Shown in pieces: positions 23,990-34,346 of a stretch of DNA of 64,000 bases. Origin of the DNA: Streptomyces hyaluromycini (lineage in GTDB: Bacteria > Actinomycetota > Actinomycetes > Streptomycetales > Streptomycetaceae); assembly GCF_002217755.1 (NCBI RefSeq), contig NZ_BCFL01000020.1, forward strand, positions 248,001 to 312,000. The letters run 5' to 3'. The notes below the pieces were generated by a model. It searched no databases, had not been told where the DNA came from, and saw only the letters and a list, made by a program, of their open reading frames with translations. The number at the start of each line of letters is the position of its first letter. Positions within the stretch are counted from its first letter, which is position 1. The translations under genes and the position numbers were made by a program.

Positions 23990-25006
23990 GTGCGGCGACG
24001 GCGGCCGGTTCACATCTCCTGGGTGACCGCCCTCCCCGTGATCCCGCCCATGCTCGCCACCCCCGGCCGGCTGCCGCCCGCCGCACAGGACGCCAAGTGG
24101 GCCTACGAGACCAAGCAGGACGGCCAGCGGGTGGTCGTCTACCTGCCCGGCGACGGCAGCATGCTGCTGCGCGCCCGTTCCGGCGAGGAGATCACCGCGG
24201 CCTATCCCGAACTGCGCCCGCTGTCGCAGGCTCTGGGCCGGACCCCGGCGATCCTGGACGGCGAGGTGCTGGCCGTCGACGAACAGGGGCGCGCCGACTT
24301 CCAGTTGCTGCAGAGCCGGATGGGCCTGGCCCACGCCCCGGCCCGGGCGGCCCGGATGGCGGCCCGGGTCCCGGTCCATCTGGTGCTGTTCGACGTGCTG
24401 CTCCTGGCTGACCCGCTGCTCACCACGGCATACGCGGACCGGCGGGCACGCCTGGAGTCCCTGGCCCTGGAGGGGCCGCACTGGTCGACGCCGGGGGCCG
24501 TCGTCGGGCACGGCGCCGAGGCGCTGCGGGCGACCCGGGAGCACGGTCTTGAGGGCCTGGTCTGCAAGCGGCTCGACTCGGGGTACGAGCCGGGGGTGCG
24601 GTCCCGCGCCTGGATCAAGATCCGGAACATGCGCGCCGAGGACGTGATCGTCGGCGGCTGGCTGCCGGGCAAGGGGCGGCTGACCGGGCTGCCGGGCGCG
24701 GTGCTGGTCGGCCAGCGGTCCGCCGACGGGCGGCTGCGGTACGTCGGCGGGGTGGGCACCGGCTGGAGCGCGGCGGAGCGGACCGAACTGGCCGCGCTGC
24801 TGCGGGCCGCCGGCACCGACTCGTGCCCCTTCGACCCGGTCCCGGCGGTCCCGGACGCCCGCTGGGTGCTGCCCCGGCTGGTCGGCGAGGTCAGGTACAG
24901 CACCCGGACCCGGGCCGGGCTGCTGCGCCAGCCGTCCTGGCTGCGGCTGCGCCCTGACCTCGCACCGGAGGAATCGGCGGCGGACCTGCCTCCGGACGCG
25001 GACTGA
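23990..25006 (+). CDS. ATP-dependent DNA ligase (LigD/LigC-type ligase domain), stand-alone
   Basis: About 338 residues from a GTG; a GTG at 24023 or ATG at 24050 could also be the start, since no ribosome site stands out. Nucleotidyltransferase motifs: the adenylated lysine in YETKQDGQRVVVYL, ILDGEVLAVD, LFDVLLL, HGLEGLVCKRLDSGYEPG and WIKIRNMRAEDVIVGGW. The C-terminal OB-fold has GVGTGWSAAERTEL. It lacks the primase and nuclease domains of full LigD, so it is a separate ligase like those that work with Ku in non-homologous end joining or in stationary-phase repair. No ku gene is in the window. Confidence 0.88.
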   Translation: MRRRRPVHISWVTALPVIPPMLATPGRLPPAAQDAKWAYETKQDGQRVVVYLPGDGSMLLRARSGEEITAAYPELRPLSQALGRTPAILDGEVLAVDEQGRADFQLLQSRMGLAHAPARAARMAARVPVHLVLFDVLLLADPLLTTAYADRRARLESLALEGPHWSTPGAVVGHGAEALRATREHGLEGLVCKRLDSGYEPGVRSRAWIKIRNMRAEDVIVGGWLPGKGRLTGLPGAVLVGQRSADGRLRYVGGVGTGWSAAERTELAALLRAAGTDSCPFDPVPAVPDARWVLPRLVGEVRYSTRTRAGLLRQPSWLRLRPDLAPEESAADLPPDAD

Positions 25007-25059
25007 CGGCCGGGCGGCGACCGACAGGATGTCGGAATCCGCGATTGACGGGAAGGTCT

Positions 25060-26007
25060 ATGGTGTCTGTCATGTCGGTTCCCGAGTTGATCCGTATCGT
25101 CTCCCGCGACTCGCCGATGGCCCTGGCCCAAGTGGCCCGCGTCCGAGCCGAGTTGGCCGCCCTCCATCCGCAGGTGCGCACCGAGGTCGTGCCGGTGAAG
25201 ACAACCGGCGACAAGTGGCTGGGCGATCTCTCACAGGTGGAGGGGAAGGGCGCGTTCACCAAGGAGGTGGACGCCGCGCTCCTGGCCGGCAAGGCGGATC
25301 TCGCCGTGCACTGTGTGAAGGACGTGCCGGCGGACCGGCCGTTGCCCGCCGGCACGGTGTTCGCGGCGTTCCTGAAGCGGGACGACATCCGCGACGCTCT
25401 CGTCCACCCGGGCGGGCTGACGCTGGATCAGCTGCCGCCGGGTACCCGGATCGGCACCTCCTCGGTCCGCCGGGTCGCCCAACTGGCCGCCACCCACCCG
25501 CACCTGGAGTGCGTGCCGTTCCGGGGCAACGACAACCGGCGCCTGGAGAAGCTCGCCGCCGGGGACGCCGACGCGCTGCTGCTCGCGGTGGCGGGCCTGG
25601 AGCGGATCGACCGTACGGACGTGATCAGCGAGGTGCTGGACCCGGAGACGATGATGCCGCCCATCGGCGCCGGCATCCTCGCGCTGCAGTGCCGGGAGGG
25701 CGACTCCGAGCTGATCGACGTGGTGAGCGGGCTCGGTGACCCGGACACCTACCGGGAGGCGACCGCCGAGCGGATGTTCCTGCATGTGCTCCAGGGCCAC
25801 TGCAACAGCCCGATCGCCGGCTTCGCCCGGGTCGACGGCGGCGGTGAGCTGTCGCTGCGCGCCTGCGTGTTCACCCCGGACGGCAAGACCCGGCTGAACG
25901 CCCACGAGTGGGCGGGGCGCCTCGACCCGGCGACGCTCGGGACCTCGGTCGCCGTGGCCCTGCTCCGGCAGGGCGCCCGCGAGATCATCGACGGCATCCC
26001 CCACTGA
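25060..26007 (+). CDS. hemC: Hydroxymethylbilane synthase (porphobilinogen deaminase)
   Basis: About 315 residues; GGGAAGG lies close to the ATG at 25060, and starts at 25063 or 25072 are also possible. Domain motifs: IRIVSRDSPMALAQVARV, TTGDKWL, GKGAFTKEVDAALLAGKADL (active-site loop), VHCVKDVPA, GTSSVRRVAQL, FRGNDNRRLEKL, and the cofactor-binding cysteine in LQGHCNSPIAG (residue 248). It assembles four porphobilinogens into hydroxymethylbilane for heme, siroheme and cobalamin. None of hemA, hemB, hemD or hemL is adjacent, so this is likely a second copy outside the main heme cluster. The reaction is firm; the reason for the location is not. Confidence 0.9.
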   Translation: MVSVMSVPELIRIVSRDSPMALAQVARVRAELAALHPQVRTEVVPVKTTGDKWLGDLSQVEGKGAFTKEVDAALLAGKADLAVHCVKDVPADRPLPAGTVFAAFLKRDDIRDALVHPGGLTLDQLPPGTRIGTSSVRRVAQLAATHPHLECVPFRGNDNRRLEKLAAGDADALLLAVAGLERIDRTDVISEVLDPETMMPPIGAGILALQCREGDSELIDVVSGLGDPDTYREATAERMFLHVLQGHCNSPIAGFARVDGGGELSLRACVFTPDGKTRLNAHEWAGRLDPATLGTSVAVALLRQGAREIIDGIPH

Positions 26008-26049
26008 GCGCTCCGCTGGTGGCGCCGGGATGGGTCGTCGTTCGGCTGC

Positions 26050-26105
26050 GGCGCCGTCGTGGCTGGTCGCGCAGTTCCCCGCGCCCCTATCGGGGCGCTG
26101 CCGAA
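26050..26105. repeat. GC-rich gene-end repeat, copy 2 (type B)
   Basis: CGTCGTGGCTGGTCGCGCAG, then TTCCCCGCGCCCC and a short inverted tail CGGGGCGC. The same core occurs at 30969-31020 and 55705-55750, and inverted at 31030-31081. It lies between the convergent hemC and hypothetical genes. Confidence 0.75.
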
Positions 26106-26178
26106 CCGCAGCGCACTTCGCCGGACCCGCTTAGGCGCTCAAGGGGAAGGCCGCGATGCGCCTTCGGGGCGCTGCCGC

Positions 26179-26709
26179 TCAGGATGTGGTGGGGCCGGGC
26201 TCTGTCTGGTCCTTGAGGAAGGCTGTCACCTGGTGGGACAGGCTGCCCGGGCCGGCGGCCTGGCAGGCCGCGGCGGTCGTCGACTCCAGCACGCCGATGC
26301 CGCCCGCCCACAGCCGGCGTTCCGTCCACTCCTCGTCGACCCTCAGGTGGACCTGGATGTCCACCTGGGCCAGGGCTGCCTCCGGTCCGGCGGCGTAGAG
26401 GACGGCGGTGGCGCGGCGCAGCGGGTAGACGTCGAAGCCCTCGATGAACTGGGAGTTGCGCCAGTCGATGAACGCGCCCTCGCCGTCGGGGCCGACCCGG
26501 ACGTCGATCTGGCCGTCCTCCAGCTGGACGCTGAAGTGGCGGGAGCCGCGGTTCTCGATGGTCACCCGGGCACTGAAGTACGTCAGCCCGGCCGCGGCGT
26601 CGTCCCGGCCGCGGGGCGGCTCGGACTCCTCCAGGCGGTGGACGCGGACCCGCAGACCGGCATGTTCGTCGTACTCATGCCAGTCCCCGACCACGTTCGG
26701 CTCGTACAC
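26179..26709 (-). CDS. Conserved hypothetical protein
   Basis: 176 residues from a GTG with GAGAGGGG four bases upstream. Not recognised. The core looks like a beta-sandwich: LTYFSARVTIENRGSRHFSV, VQLEDGQIDVRVG, AAVLYAAGPEAALAQVDIQV. The alternating hydrophobic strands with ENRG and a distal acidic strand recall DUF4352-type or Ig-like folds. There is no signal peptide and no membrane helix, so it is probably cytoplasmic. It is monocistronic, with convergent hemC on one side and a 198-base gap on the other. Confidence 0.7.
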   Translation of the reverse strand: MYEPNVVGDWHEYDEHAGLRVRVHRLEESEPPRGRDDAAAGLTYFSARVTIENRGSRHFSVQLEDGQIDVRVGPDGEGAFIDWRNSQFIEGFDVYPLRRATAVLYAAGPEAALAQVDIQVHLRVDEEWTERRLWAGGIGVLESTTAAACQAAGPGSLSHQVTAFLKDQTEPGPTTS

Positions 26710-26907
26710 AATGCCCCTCTCGACCCCCGCTGTTTATCTGTGTGCTCAGCGCACTGTCAAATGAGCGGAATGCACTGTGGCCAGGGGGTTCGCCCGCTTT
26801 GATCGCTGATCAAGCGTTGCGCAGCGGTTATCCCGCCCCAGGGGTCCGGAGCGGGTCGCGGGCGCGTGCCGCACATCACGTCGGCGTGCGTCCCGGCCGC
26901 GGCCGGC
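26710..26907. other. Intergenic gap with an imperfect inverted repeat
   Basis: 198 bases carrying the promoter side of the hypothetical gene and the 3' flank of the ABC permease gene. At 26795-26816 is CGCTT-T-GATC-GCT-GATC-AAGCG, a hairpin with one bulged base, placed as a possible terminator for the permease operon. No gene is seen. Confidence 0.45.
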
Positions 26908-27759
26908 TCAGCGGGCCAGGCGGCCGAGCAACGAGGAGGCCGCGGTGATGCCGAGGGCTGCGGCGACCGCCAGCACACCGAAGTCGAGGCCGAGGTGGGC
27001 GGGCGTGCCGAGCAGCAGGCCGCGCAGGGCGTCGACCTGGTAGCTCAGCGGGTTGATCTTGCTGACCACCTGGAGCCAGCCGGGCATGATCGCCACGGGG
27101 TAGAGGGCGTTGGAGCCGAAGAACAGCGGCATGGTGATCGCCTGCCCGATGCCCATCAGCCGGTCGCGGCTGAGCACGATGCCCGCGATGCTCATCGACA
27201 GGCAGGAGAAGAAGGCCGAGGCGAGGACCACGGCGAGCCCGACCCCGAGGAGCTTCAGCGGGTTCCAGGTGAGGGAGACGCCGAGGATCGCGGCGATGAC
27301 GATCACCACGACGGCCTGGATCAGGGACTTCACGCCGGCCGCGAAGGCCTTGCCGGTGATGAGGGCGGAGCGGGGGGTGGGGGTGACGAGGAGCTTGTTG
27401 AGGATACCGGCGTCGCGTTCCCAGATGATCTGGATGCCGTAGAAGATGGCGATGAACATCGCGGACTGGGCGATGATGCCGGGCGCCAGGTAGTCGATGT
27501 AGGGGATGCCGCCGGTGGGTATCGCCTTGATCCGGGTGAAGGTCTGGCCGAAGATCAGCAGCCAGAGGGCGGGCTGGATGGCGCGGGTGTAGAGCTCGGT
27601 GCGGTCGTGGCGGAGCTTCTGCAGCTCGACGGCGCACATGGCGACGACCCGGGCGGGCAGCAGCCGCCAGCCGGAGCGCGGCTGGGGTGGGGTCAGCAGC
27701 AGGGACGTGCCCGTGGGCTCAGCCGACACGGTTCGCGGTGCGGCGGGTGCTTCGGACAT
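26908..27759 (-). CDS. ABC-2 type transporter permease (DrrB-like)
   Basis: 283 residues with six membrane helices (for example LYTRAIQPALWLLIFGQTF and ITMPLFFGSNALYPVAIMP). The ABC-2 pattern includes GIPYIDYLAPGIIAQSAMF near residue 80 and the family loop KINPLSYQVDALRGLLLG before the last helix. DrrB-type permeases work with a DrrA-type ATPase to export anthracyclines or other hydrophobic drugs. Its ATG lies 41 bases inside the ATPase gene, so the two are translationally coupled. With the MarR gene upstream it forms a regulated export operon. The exported compound is unknown. Confidence 0.92.
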   Translation of the reverse strand: MSEAPAAPRTVSAEPTGTSLLLTPPQPRSGWRLLPARVVAMCAVELQKLRHDRTELYTRAIQPALWLLIFGQTFTRIKAIPTGGIPYIDYLAPGIIAQSAMFIAIFYGIQIIWERDAGILNKLLVTPTPRSALITGKAFAAGVKSLIQAVVVIVIAAILGVSLTWNPLKLLGVGLAVVLASAFFSCLSMSIAGIVLSRDRLMGIGQAITMPLFFGSNALYPVAIMPGWLQVVSKINPLSYQVDALRGLLLGTPAHLGLDFGVLAVAAALGITAASSLLGRLAR

Positions 27760-28546
27760 CGCGGAAACCTCCTGACCGGTCGTCGAGGCCGCTGCCGGCC
27801 ACGTCGCGGAAGACGTCTTCGAGGGTGGGCAGGGCGTCGCCGCCCTGGCGTTCGGCGAGACCGCGCCGGAGCTCGGTGGGGGTGCCGAGGGCGCGGATGC
27901 GGCCGCGGTGCATCAGGCCGACCCGGTCGCAGTGCTGGTCGGCCTCGTCCATGTAGTGGGTGGTGACCAGGACGGTCATGCCGGTGGCTTCGCGTACGGC
28001 GTTGATCTGGTCCCACACGCCGGTGCGGGCGATCGGGTCGAGGCCGATGGTCGGCTCGTCGAGGATCAGCAGCCGGGGCGCGCTGACCAGCGCCTGGGCC
28101 AGTTCGAGGCGGCGGACCATGCCGCCGGAGTAGGTGCCGGCGAGCCGGTCGGCGGCGTCGGCGAGGTCGACGACCTCCAGCGCCTCGGCGACCCGCGCGG
28201 CCCGCTCGCGCCGGGGGACGTCGAAGACGCGGGCGAACAGCTCGACGTTCTCGCGGCCGGTGAGTCCGCTGTCGGCGGACAGCTGCTGCGGGACGTAGCC
28301 GAGCAGTCTGCGGACGGCCATTCGGTCCTTGCCGGTGTCGTGGCCGAAGACGCGGACCATCCCGGCGGGGACGGGCAGCAGGGTGGTGATGCAGCGGATG
28401 GCGGTGGTCTTGCCGGCGCCGTTGGGGCCCAGCAGGCCGAAGACCTCGCCCTCTCCGACGCTCAGGTCGAGTCCGTCGACGGCCTTGGTCTCTCCGAAGG
28501 AGTAGGAGAGACCGGTGCAGGCGACTGCGGTGGTGTCCGTTGTCAT
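27719..28546 (-). CDS. ABC transporter ATP-binding protein (DrrA-like)
   Basis: 275 residues. Walker A is GLLGPNGAGKTTAIRC at about residue 40, the signature is TYSGGMVRRLELAQAL, Walker B is LLILDEPTIGLDPIART, and the H-loop is VLVTTHYMDEADQHCD. The C-terminal extension, with PTELRRGLAERQ and LPTLEDVFRDV, is typical of the daunorubicin-resistance (DRA) group. It overlaps the MarR stop by ATGA and the permease start by 41 bases. It supplies ATP hydrolysis for the adjacent permease. Confidence 0.94.
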   Translation of the reverse strand: MTTDTTAVACTGLSYSFGETKAVDGLDLSVGEGEVFGLLGPNGAGKTTAIRCITTLLPVPAGMVRVFGHDTGKDRMAVRRLLGYVPQQLSADSGLTGRENVELFARVFDVPRRERAARVAEALEVVDLADAADRLAGTYSGGMVRRLELAQALVSAPRLLILDEPTIGLDPIARTGVWDQINAVREATGMTVLVTTHYMDEADQHCDRVGLMHRGRIRALGTPTELRRGLAERQGGDALPTLEDVFRDVAGSGLDDRSGGFRDVRSTRRTANRVG

Positions 28547-28998
28547 GATTCCCCGGCCTCCTCGTGCAGGGTGTCGGCGAGCCGGCGCAACGCGGGAAGC
28601 GCCGCTCGCAGCGCCTCCCGGTCCGCCTCGTCCAGCCGGGCGACATGGCCGGCGACGAGTTCCGCGCGGCGGCGGTGCCAGTCGGCGAGTCGTTTCTCGG
28701 CGCGTTCGGTCAGCTGCAGCCGGGCGGCCCGCCGGTCGGCCGGGTCGGTCTCCCGGAGCAGGTAGCCGTCCTTGACGAGCTGGTTGACCAGGGTCGACAC
28801 CGAGTTGCTCGCCAGGTACAGCTCCTTGGCGGCGTCCGAGATGCCGATCCCGGGCCGGGACTCGACCAGCCGCAGCAGCTCCACCTCGGCACCGCGCAGC
28901 CGCGGCCGGGTGAGCCCGCGCCGCAGCCGGCGACGGATCAGCCGCTGGATGCCGACCAACGCGTCGGCGAGTTCTTCCGGAAAGGTCTCCGATTCCAC
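28543..28998 (-). CDS. MarR-family regulator of the ABC operon
   Basis: 151 residues from the GTG at VESETFPEELAD; a TTG 51 bases upstream is possible but would put the operator inside the gene. MarR fold: helix 1 ALVGIQRLIRRRLRRGL, recognition helix region DAAKELYLASNSVSTLVNQL, wing DPADRRAARLQLTERAEKR. MarR proteins are dimers released by phenolic or antibiotic ligands. A perfect palindrome lies 12-30 bases upstream of the start, as expected for autorepression. The next two genes are a DrrA/DrrB exporter, so the exporter is likely induced by its own substrate. Confidence 0.85.
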   Translation of the reverse strand: MESETFPEELADALVGIQRLIRRRLRRGLTRPRLRGAEVELLRLVESRPGIGISDAAKELYLASNSVSTLVNQLVKDGYLLRETDPADRRAARLQLTERAEKRLADWHRRRAELVAGHVARLDEADREALRAALPALRRLADTLHEEAGES

Positions 28999-29009
28999 AC
29001 CTCGAAGAT

Positions 29010-29028
29010 TACCTCTGCTACAGAGGTA
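29010..29028. promoter_or_regulatory. MarR operator palindrome TACCTCTG-CTA-CAGAGGTA
   Basis: Two eight-base arms, TACCTCTG (29010-29017) and CAGAGGTA (29021-29028), around a three-base centre. It is immediately upstream of the MarR start and in the only AT-containing stretch of the gap. Confidence 0.75.
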
Positions 29029-29167
29029 TCTCTCCCAAGGGAGGGTCAAAGTCAGAGCCGAGAGGAGATCGGCGTAGAAATGAGAACTATCTCACCTTTT
29101 CGAGTGAATTGTTTTGCTATGCGGCATTAGGGGCATGCGCAGTTCAGTGCCGAGGGAGGTGCGTGCG

Positions 29168-29959
29168 ATGCGTACCACCTGCAAACCCAAGACCCACCCG
29201 CACGACGACGCCCCGGACACGGCCCAGGACTTCGTCCGGCTGGCCGAGCTGCCCGAGGGGCCGCAGCGCCGGGCGCTCAGGGACGAGCTGGTCGAGCTGT
29301 GGCTGCCCATGGCCGAGCGGATCGCCGTGCGGTTCCGCGGTCGCGGGGAGACCGCGGAGGATCTCTACCAGGTCGCCGCGCTGGGGCTGGTGAAGGCGGT
29401 CGACCACTACGACCCGGCGCGCGGCCGGGCCTTCGAGGCGTACGCCGTGCCGACGATCACCGGCGAGATCAAACGCCACTTCCGCGACCACATGTGGACC
29501 CTGCACGTGCCGCGCCGGGTCCAGGAGCTGCGCAACCGGGTCCGGGGCGCCCTCAAGGAGCTGGGCCAGACGGCCCCGGGGCACCCGCCCACGGTCGCCG
29601 AGATCGCCGCACGGGCCCAGCTCACCGAGAGCGAGGTGCGGGCCGGGATGGAGGCCCTGGAGTGCTATTCGGCGCTGTCGCTGGACGCCGAGGTCCTCGG
29701 CGGCGACGGCTGTGCGCTCGGCGACACCCTGGGCGCCCCGGACCCCGGCTACGACCTGATCGTCGACCGCACCGCCGCGGAACCGTGCCTGCAGGGGCTG
29801 CCCGAGCGCGACCGGCTCATCCTCTATCTGCGGTTCTTCCGCGGTATGACGCAGAGCCGGATCGCCGAGCAGCTGGGTATCTCGCAGATGCATGTGTCCC
29901 GCCTGCTCAGCGCCTGCTTCGACCGGCTGCGCGAGGACCTGCTGGCCGAGGCCGGCTGA
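29168..29959 (+). CDS. RNA polymerase sigma factor, SigB/SigF family (first copy)
   Basis: 263 residues from MRTTCKPKT, with GGGAGGT eight bases upstream; starts further upstream lack a site. Region 2: LWLPMAERIAVRFRGRG and LYQVAALGLVKAVDHYDPAR, with -10 recognition helices in EAYAVPTITGEIKRHFRDHM. Region 3: PRRVQELRNRV. Region 4: GMTQSRIAEQLGISQMHVSR. No anti-sigma gene is immediately next to it. It bounds the left side of the glycogen/trehalose block, whose right side holds a second factor of the same family. Streptomyces has about nine such factors (SigB, SigF, SigG, SigM and others). By layout this one resembles S. coelicolor SigG, from memory only. Confidence 0.92.
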   Translation: MRTTCKPKTHPHDDAPDTAQDFVRLAELPEGPQRRALRDELVELWLPMAERIAVRFRGRGETAEDLYQVAALGLVKAVDHYDPARGRAFEAYAVPTITGEIKRHFRDHMWTLHVPRRVQELRNRVRGALKELGQTAPGHPPTVAEIAARAQLTESEVRAGMEALECYSALSLDAEVLGGDGCALGDTLGAPDPGYDLIVDRTAAEPCLQGLPERDRLILYLRFFRGMTQSRIAEQLGISQMHVSRLLSACFDRLREDLLAEAG

Positions 29960-30117
29960 GACGCACCCGACGGGCGCCGCGTCCCGCGCCCGGATCGGCT
30001 GGTCGGCCTCTTCCCGCCGCGCCACCGGGGTACTCGGCAGGCGTTCCTGCCTCTTCCGGTTGGAGACTGGTGGCAGACCGGTCCCCCTGCCGGCCCCGAC
30101 ACCAGGACGCGAGTGCC

Positions 30118-30933
30118 ATGAACGACGACACGCCTCCCCCCCGCCCCGTGCAGAAGAAGCGATCGGTGATCTCGACGCACTCGGTCTTCGGTGCCCCGTG
30201 CTGGGTGAGCCTGACCAGCCGCGACCTGCAGACGACCGAGGACTTCTACAGTGCCGTGCTGGGCTGGCGATGGCGCAGTGTCAGGCTCGGCGACCACTTC
30301 CGGATCGCGCTGGCGGACGGGGTGCCGGTGGCGGGCATCGCCGCGGTCGCCTCGATGTGGCAGATGGCGGTGGCCTGGACGCCGTACTTCGCGGTGCCCG
30401 ACGCGGACGAGGCGGTGGCCCGCGCCCGGGAGCGCGGCGGCACCCCCGCGGTGGGGCCGTTGTCCTTCCCGCCCGGCAGGGCGGCGTTGATCGCCGACCG
30501 GGACGGCGCCGTCTTCGGCATCTGGGAGGGGGAGCTGGTCTCCAACTGGGAGACCTGGCGGCGGGCCGCCCCGACCTTCATCCGCCTGCACACCCGCAAC
30601 GCCTTCGACTCGGCGATCTTCTACGGCGAGGTCCTCGGCTGGGCCTCCGGCAAGCCGGGCTGCTGCGAGGTCGAGTACGAGGGCGGCGAGGTCGTGCTGC
30701 GCAGCCGCGGCGATGCCGTGGCCCGCATCGACTCGGGGGCGGTGGAGACGGCCCCCGATCCGTCGGTACGGCCGCACTGGCAGATCCACTTCGCGGTCAG
30801 CGACGTGGCGGCGTGCGCCCGGATCGCCGAGAAACACGGCGGCAGCGTGCTGAGCGAGGAGGAGACCGAGGCGATCCTCCGGGATCCGGACGGAGCACAG
30901 TTCACGGTGACGACGGCCCGCGGCGCGCGCTGA
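30118..30933 (+). CDS. Two-domain VOC family protein (CFP32/YdhR-like)
   Basis: 271 residues. Two glyoxalase modules: the first begins APCWVSLTSRDLQTTEDFYS and ends GAVFGIWEG, the second begins PTFIRLHTRNAFDSAIFYGE and ends DPDGAQFTVTT. The length and the GAPCWVxLxxxD opening match the actinobacterial hydrolase-like proteins related to mycobacterial CFP32. Many lack metal ligands and bind hydrophobic small molecules. It is 158 bases downstream of the sigma factor, so co-expression is possible. Convergent GlgX gene follows after a large inverted repeat. Function not assigned. Confidence 0.75.
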   Translation: MNDDTPPPRPVQKKRSVISTHSVFGAPCWVSLTSRDLQTTEDFYSAVLGWRWRSVRLGDHFRIALADGVPVAGIAAVASMWQMAVAWTPYFAVPDADEAVARARERGGTPAVGPLSFPPGRAALIADRDGAVFGIWEGELVSNWETWRRAAPTFIRLHTRNAFDSAIFYGEVLGWASGKPGCCEVEYEGGEVVLRSRGDAVARIDSGAVETAPDPSVRPHWQIHFAVSDVAACARIAEKHGGSVLSEEETEAILRDPDGAQFTVTTARGAR

Positions 30934-30968
30934 GCCGATGCCGTGCCGGGTTCGCCCTGGTGGTCGGG

Positions 30969-31081
30969 TGCGGGTGCGTCGTGGCTGGTCGCGCAGTTCC
31001 CCGCGCCCCTTTCAGGGGCGTCAGGCGTAGCGCCCCTTCAGGAGCGCGGGGAACTGCGCGAGCAACCCCCACGCACCCGCA
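30969..31081. repeat. GC-rich gene-end repeats, copies 3a and 3b, forming a long inverted repeat
   Basis: A forward copy (GCGTCGTGGCTGGTCGCGCA, then GTTCCCCGCGCCCC) at 30969-31020 and an inverted copy (AGCGCGGGGAACTGCGCGAG, then CACGCACCCGCA) at 31030-31081. Together they form a hairpin of about 50 bp arms between the convergent VOC and glgX genes. It is a likely two-way terminator. Confidence 0.8.
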
Positions 31082-31090
31082 GCCGTGGCA

Positions 31091-33222
<2,132 letters not shown>

Positions 33223-33226
<4 letters not shown>

Positions 33227-33726
33227 CGGGCGCCTTCCAGGACGCCGTCGGCGGATGCGGCCAACTGGGCGACCGGCAGGTCGCGCGGCACCTGGAGGAC
33301 CTGGCGGAGCCGGGGCGCCGGCCCGGTCCTGACCAGCGGGACGCGCTCGCCGGAGCGGGCCCGCTGCGAGAACCAGATGATCTTGCTGCCGGTCTCCGGG
33401 GCACAGCAGCCCCAGCCGTCGCTGGTCGCGGCGAGGTGCGCCAGGCACCCGCGCAGATCCTGGTCGGGGCGGAGATCCCGGTCGTCGTCACCGATGGCGG
33501 TGATGAGGTGCTGCCCGTTCCACCACATCTCGATGGACGTGCGCTTGTCCGTCGCGTGCTGGTCGATGGCGGTCAGCAGCAGTTCGGCACCGCGGCAGAC
33601 GGGGTCCACGAGGTTGTCGAGATCCCAGTAACGCAGATGGGCGGCCAGTATGCGGCTGACCTGTCCCACCCGTTCCGGGCTGACCTCCACGTCGAGGTGG
33701 TAGTAGCAGGGCACTGCGGTCTTCAT
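33223..33726 (-). CDS. Degenerate HATPase-like protein coupled to glgX
   Basis: 167 residues from MKTAVPCYYHLDVEVSPE, with GAGGAG upstream. The middle resembles an anti-sigma-type ATPase: helix and N-box-like CRGAELLLTAIDQHAT, strand SIEMWWNGQHLITAIGDDD, and a late DGWGCCAPETGSKIIWFSQR in place of the G-box. The normal Asn of the N-box and the glycine-rich lid are altered, so ATP binding is doubtful. The C-terminus is Pro/Arg rich. A GTGA overlap couples it to glgX, so one mRNA makes both. It may be a regulatory partner of the debranching enzyme or of the nearby sigma factor. The role is inference. Confidence 0.75.
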
Positions 33727-34032
33727 TGTCGCTAGCTCCTCACCCGCGAAGCTCTCGCTCCCCCTCACCCGTCCGGAAATCCGTTCCGGACGCGCAGCGT
33801 GAGCGCCGATCGCTCCTGAGTCACCTTCACTGTGCGGGCGCTACGCCATTCGTGCAACACGAGAGACTCCCGAGGTGGTTGAAGTTCCAACAAGACGCTC
33901 GGTCATCGTGCGTGCACCATGAGTGAAAGCCTCGATTCGCCGTAACGGCTCCGTGCCTCTCCGTGCCCGGACGCTCCCCCGATCCTCGGGGACACGTGCC
34001 CATTCGAGAGCGTGGGAAGGAAAGACACGGCC
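33727..34032. other. 306-base divergent promoter region
   Basis: Between the glgX operon (left) and the DUF5133 gene (right). It holds a perfect inverted repeat GTCCGGAA-N5-TTCCGGAC at 33771-33791, with AT-bearing stretches near 33860-33900 that may be promoters. No gene is seen. Confidence 0.6.
33771..33791. promoter_or_regulatory. Inverted repeat GTCCGGAA-N5-TTCCGGAC
   Basis: Perfect eight-base arms (33771-33778 and 33784-33791), about 45 bases upstream of the HATPase-like start. It could be an operator for the glgX operon or form an RNA hairpin in its leader. Confidence 0.45.
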
Positions 34033-34326
34033 ATGCTGCTACCCGCGAAGGCCGAGGTGGCCCGGCAGCTGCGGCGCTACCGGGCGTGGGAGCGCGTCAT
34101 GCTCGCCTCGCCGCAGGACCGCGAGGTGCGGTCCACCTTCGAGGACTCGGGCTACACGCTGTGCGTGCTGATGGGCAAGCGCTGCGCCCGGGAGGCGGTG
34201 GAGGCGGCCGAGCGCTATCTGCGCACCAGCCTCGTGACCTATGTGCGGGACCAGGGTGGGCGGGCCCGGCTGGGCGGGACGGTCCGGCAGGGGCCGCCGA
34301 CGGACCGGCGTTCCGCGAGGCAGTGA
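34033..34326 (+). CDS. DUF5133 small protein
   Basis: 97 residues from MLLPAKAEVARQLRRYR; AAGGAAAG lies upstream. The pattern MLLP-EVxRxLxRYRAWE, followed by PQDREVRSTFEDSGYTLCVL and GKRCAREAVEAAERYL, is the DUF5133 family found in many Streptomyces near stress and sigma-factor genes. It is mostly helical with a cationic tail and no membrane helix. The function is unknown. A hairpin pair follows before glgE, so it is probably a separate short transcript. Confidence 0.8.
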   Translation: MLLPAKAEVARQLRRYRAWERVMLASPQDREVRSTFEDSGYTLCVLMGKRCAREAVEAAERYLRTSLVTYVRDQGGRARLGGTVRQGPPTDRRSARQ

Positions 34327-34346
34327 TCCCGCAGACGGACCCCGCG

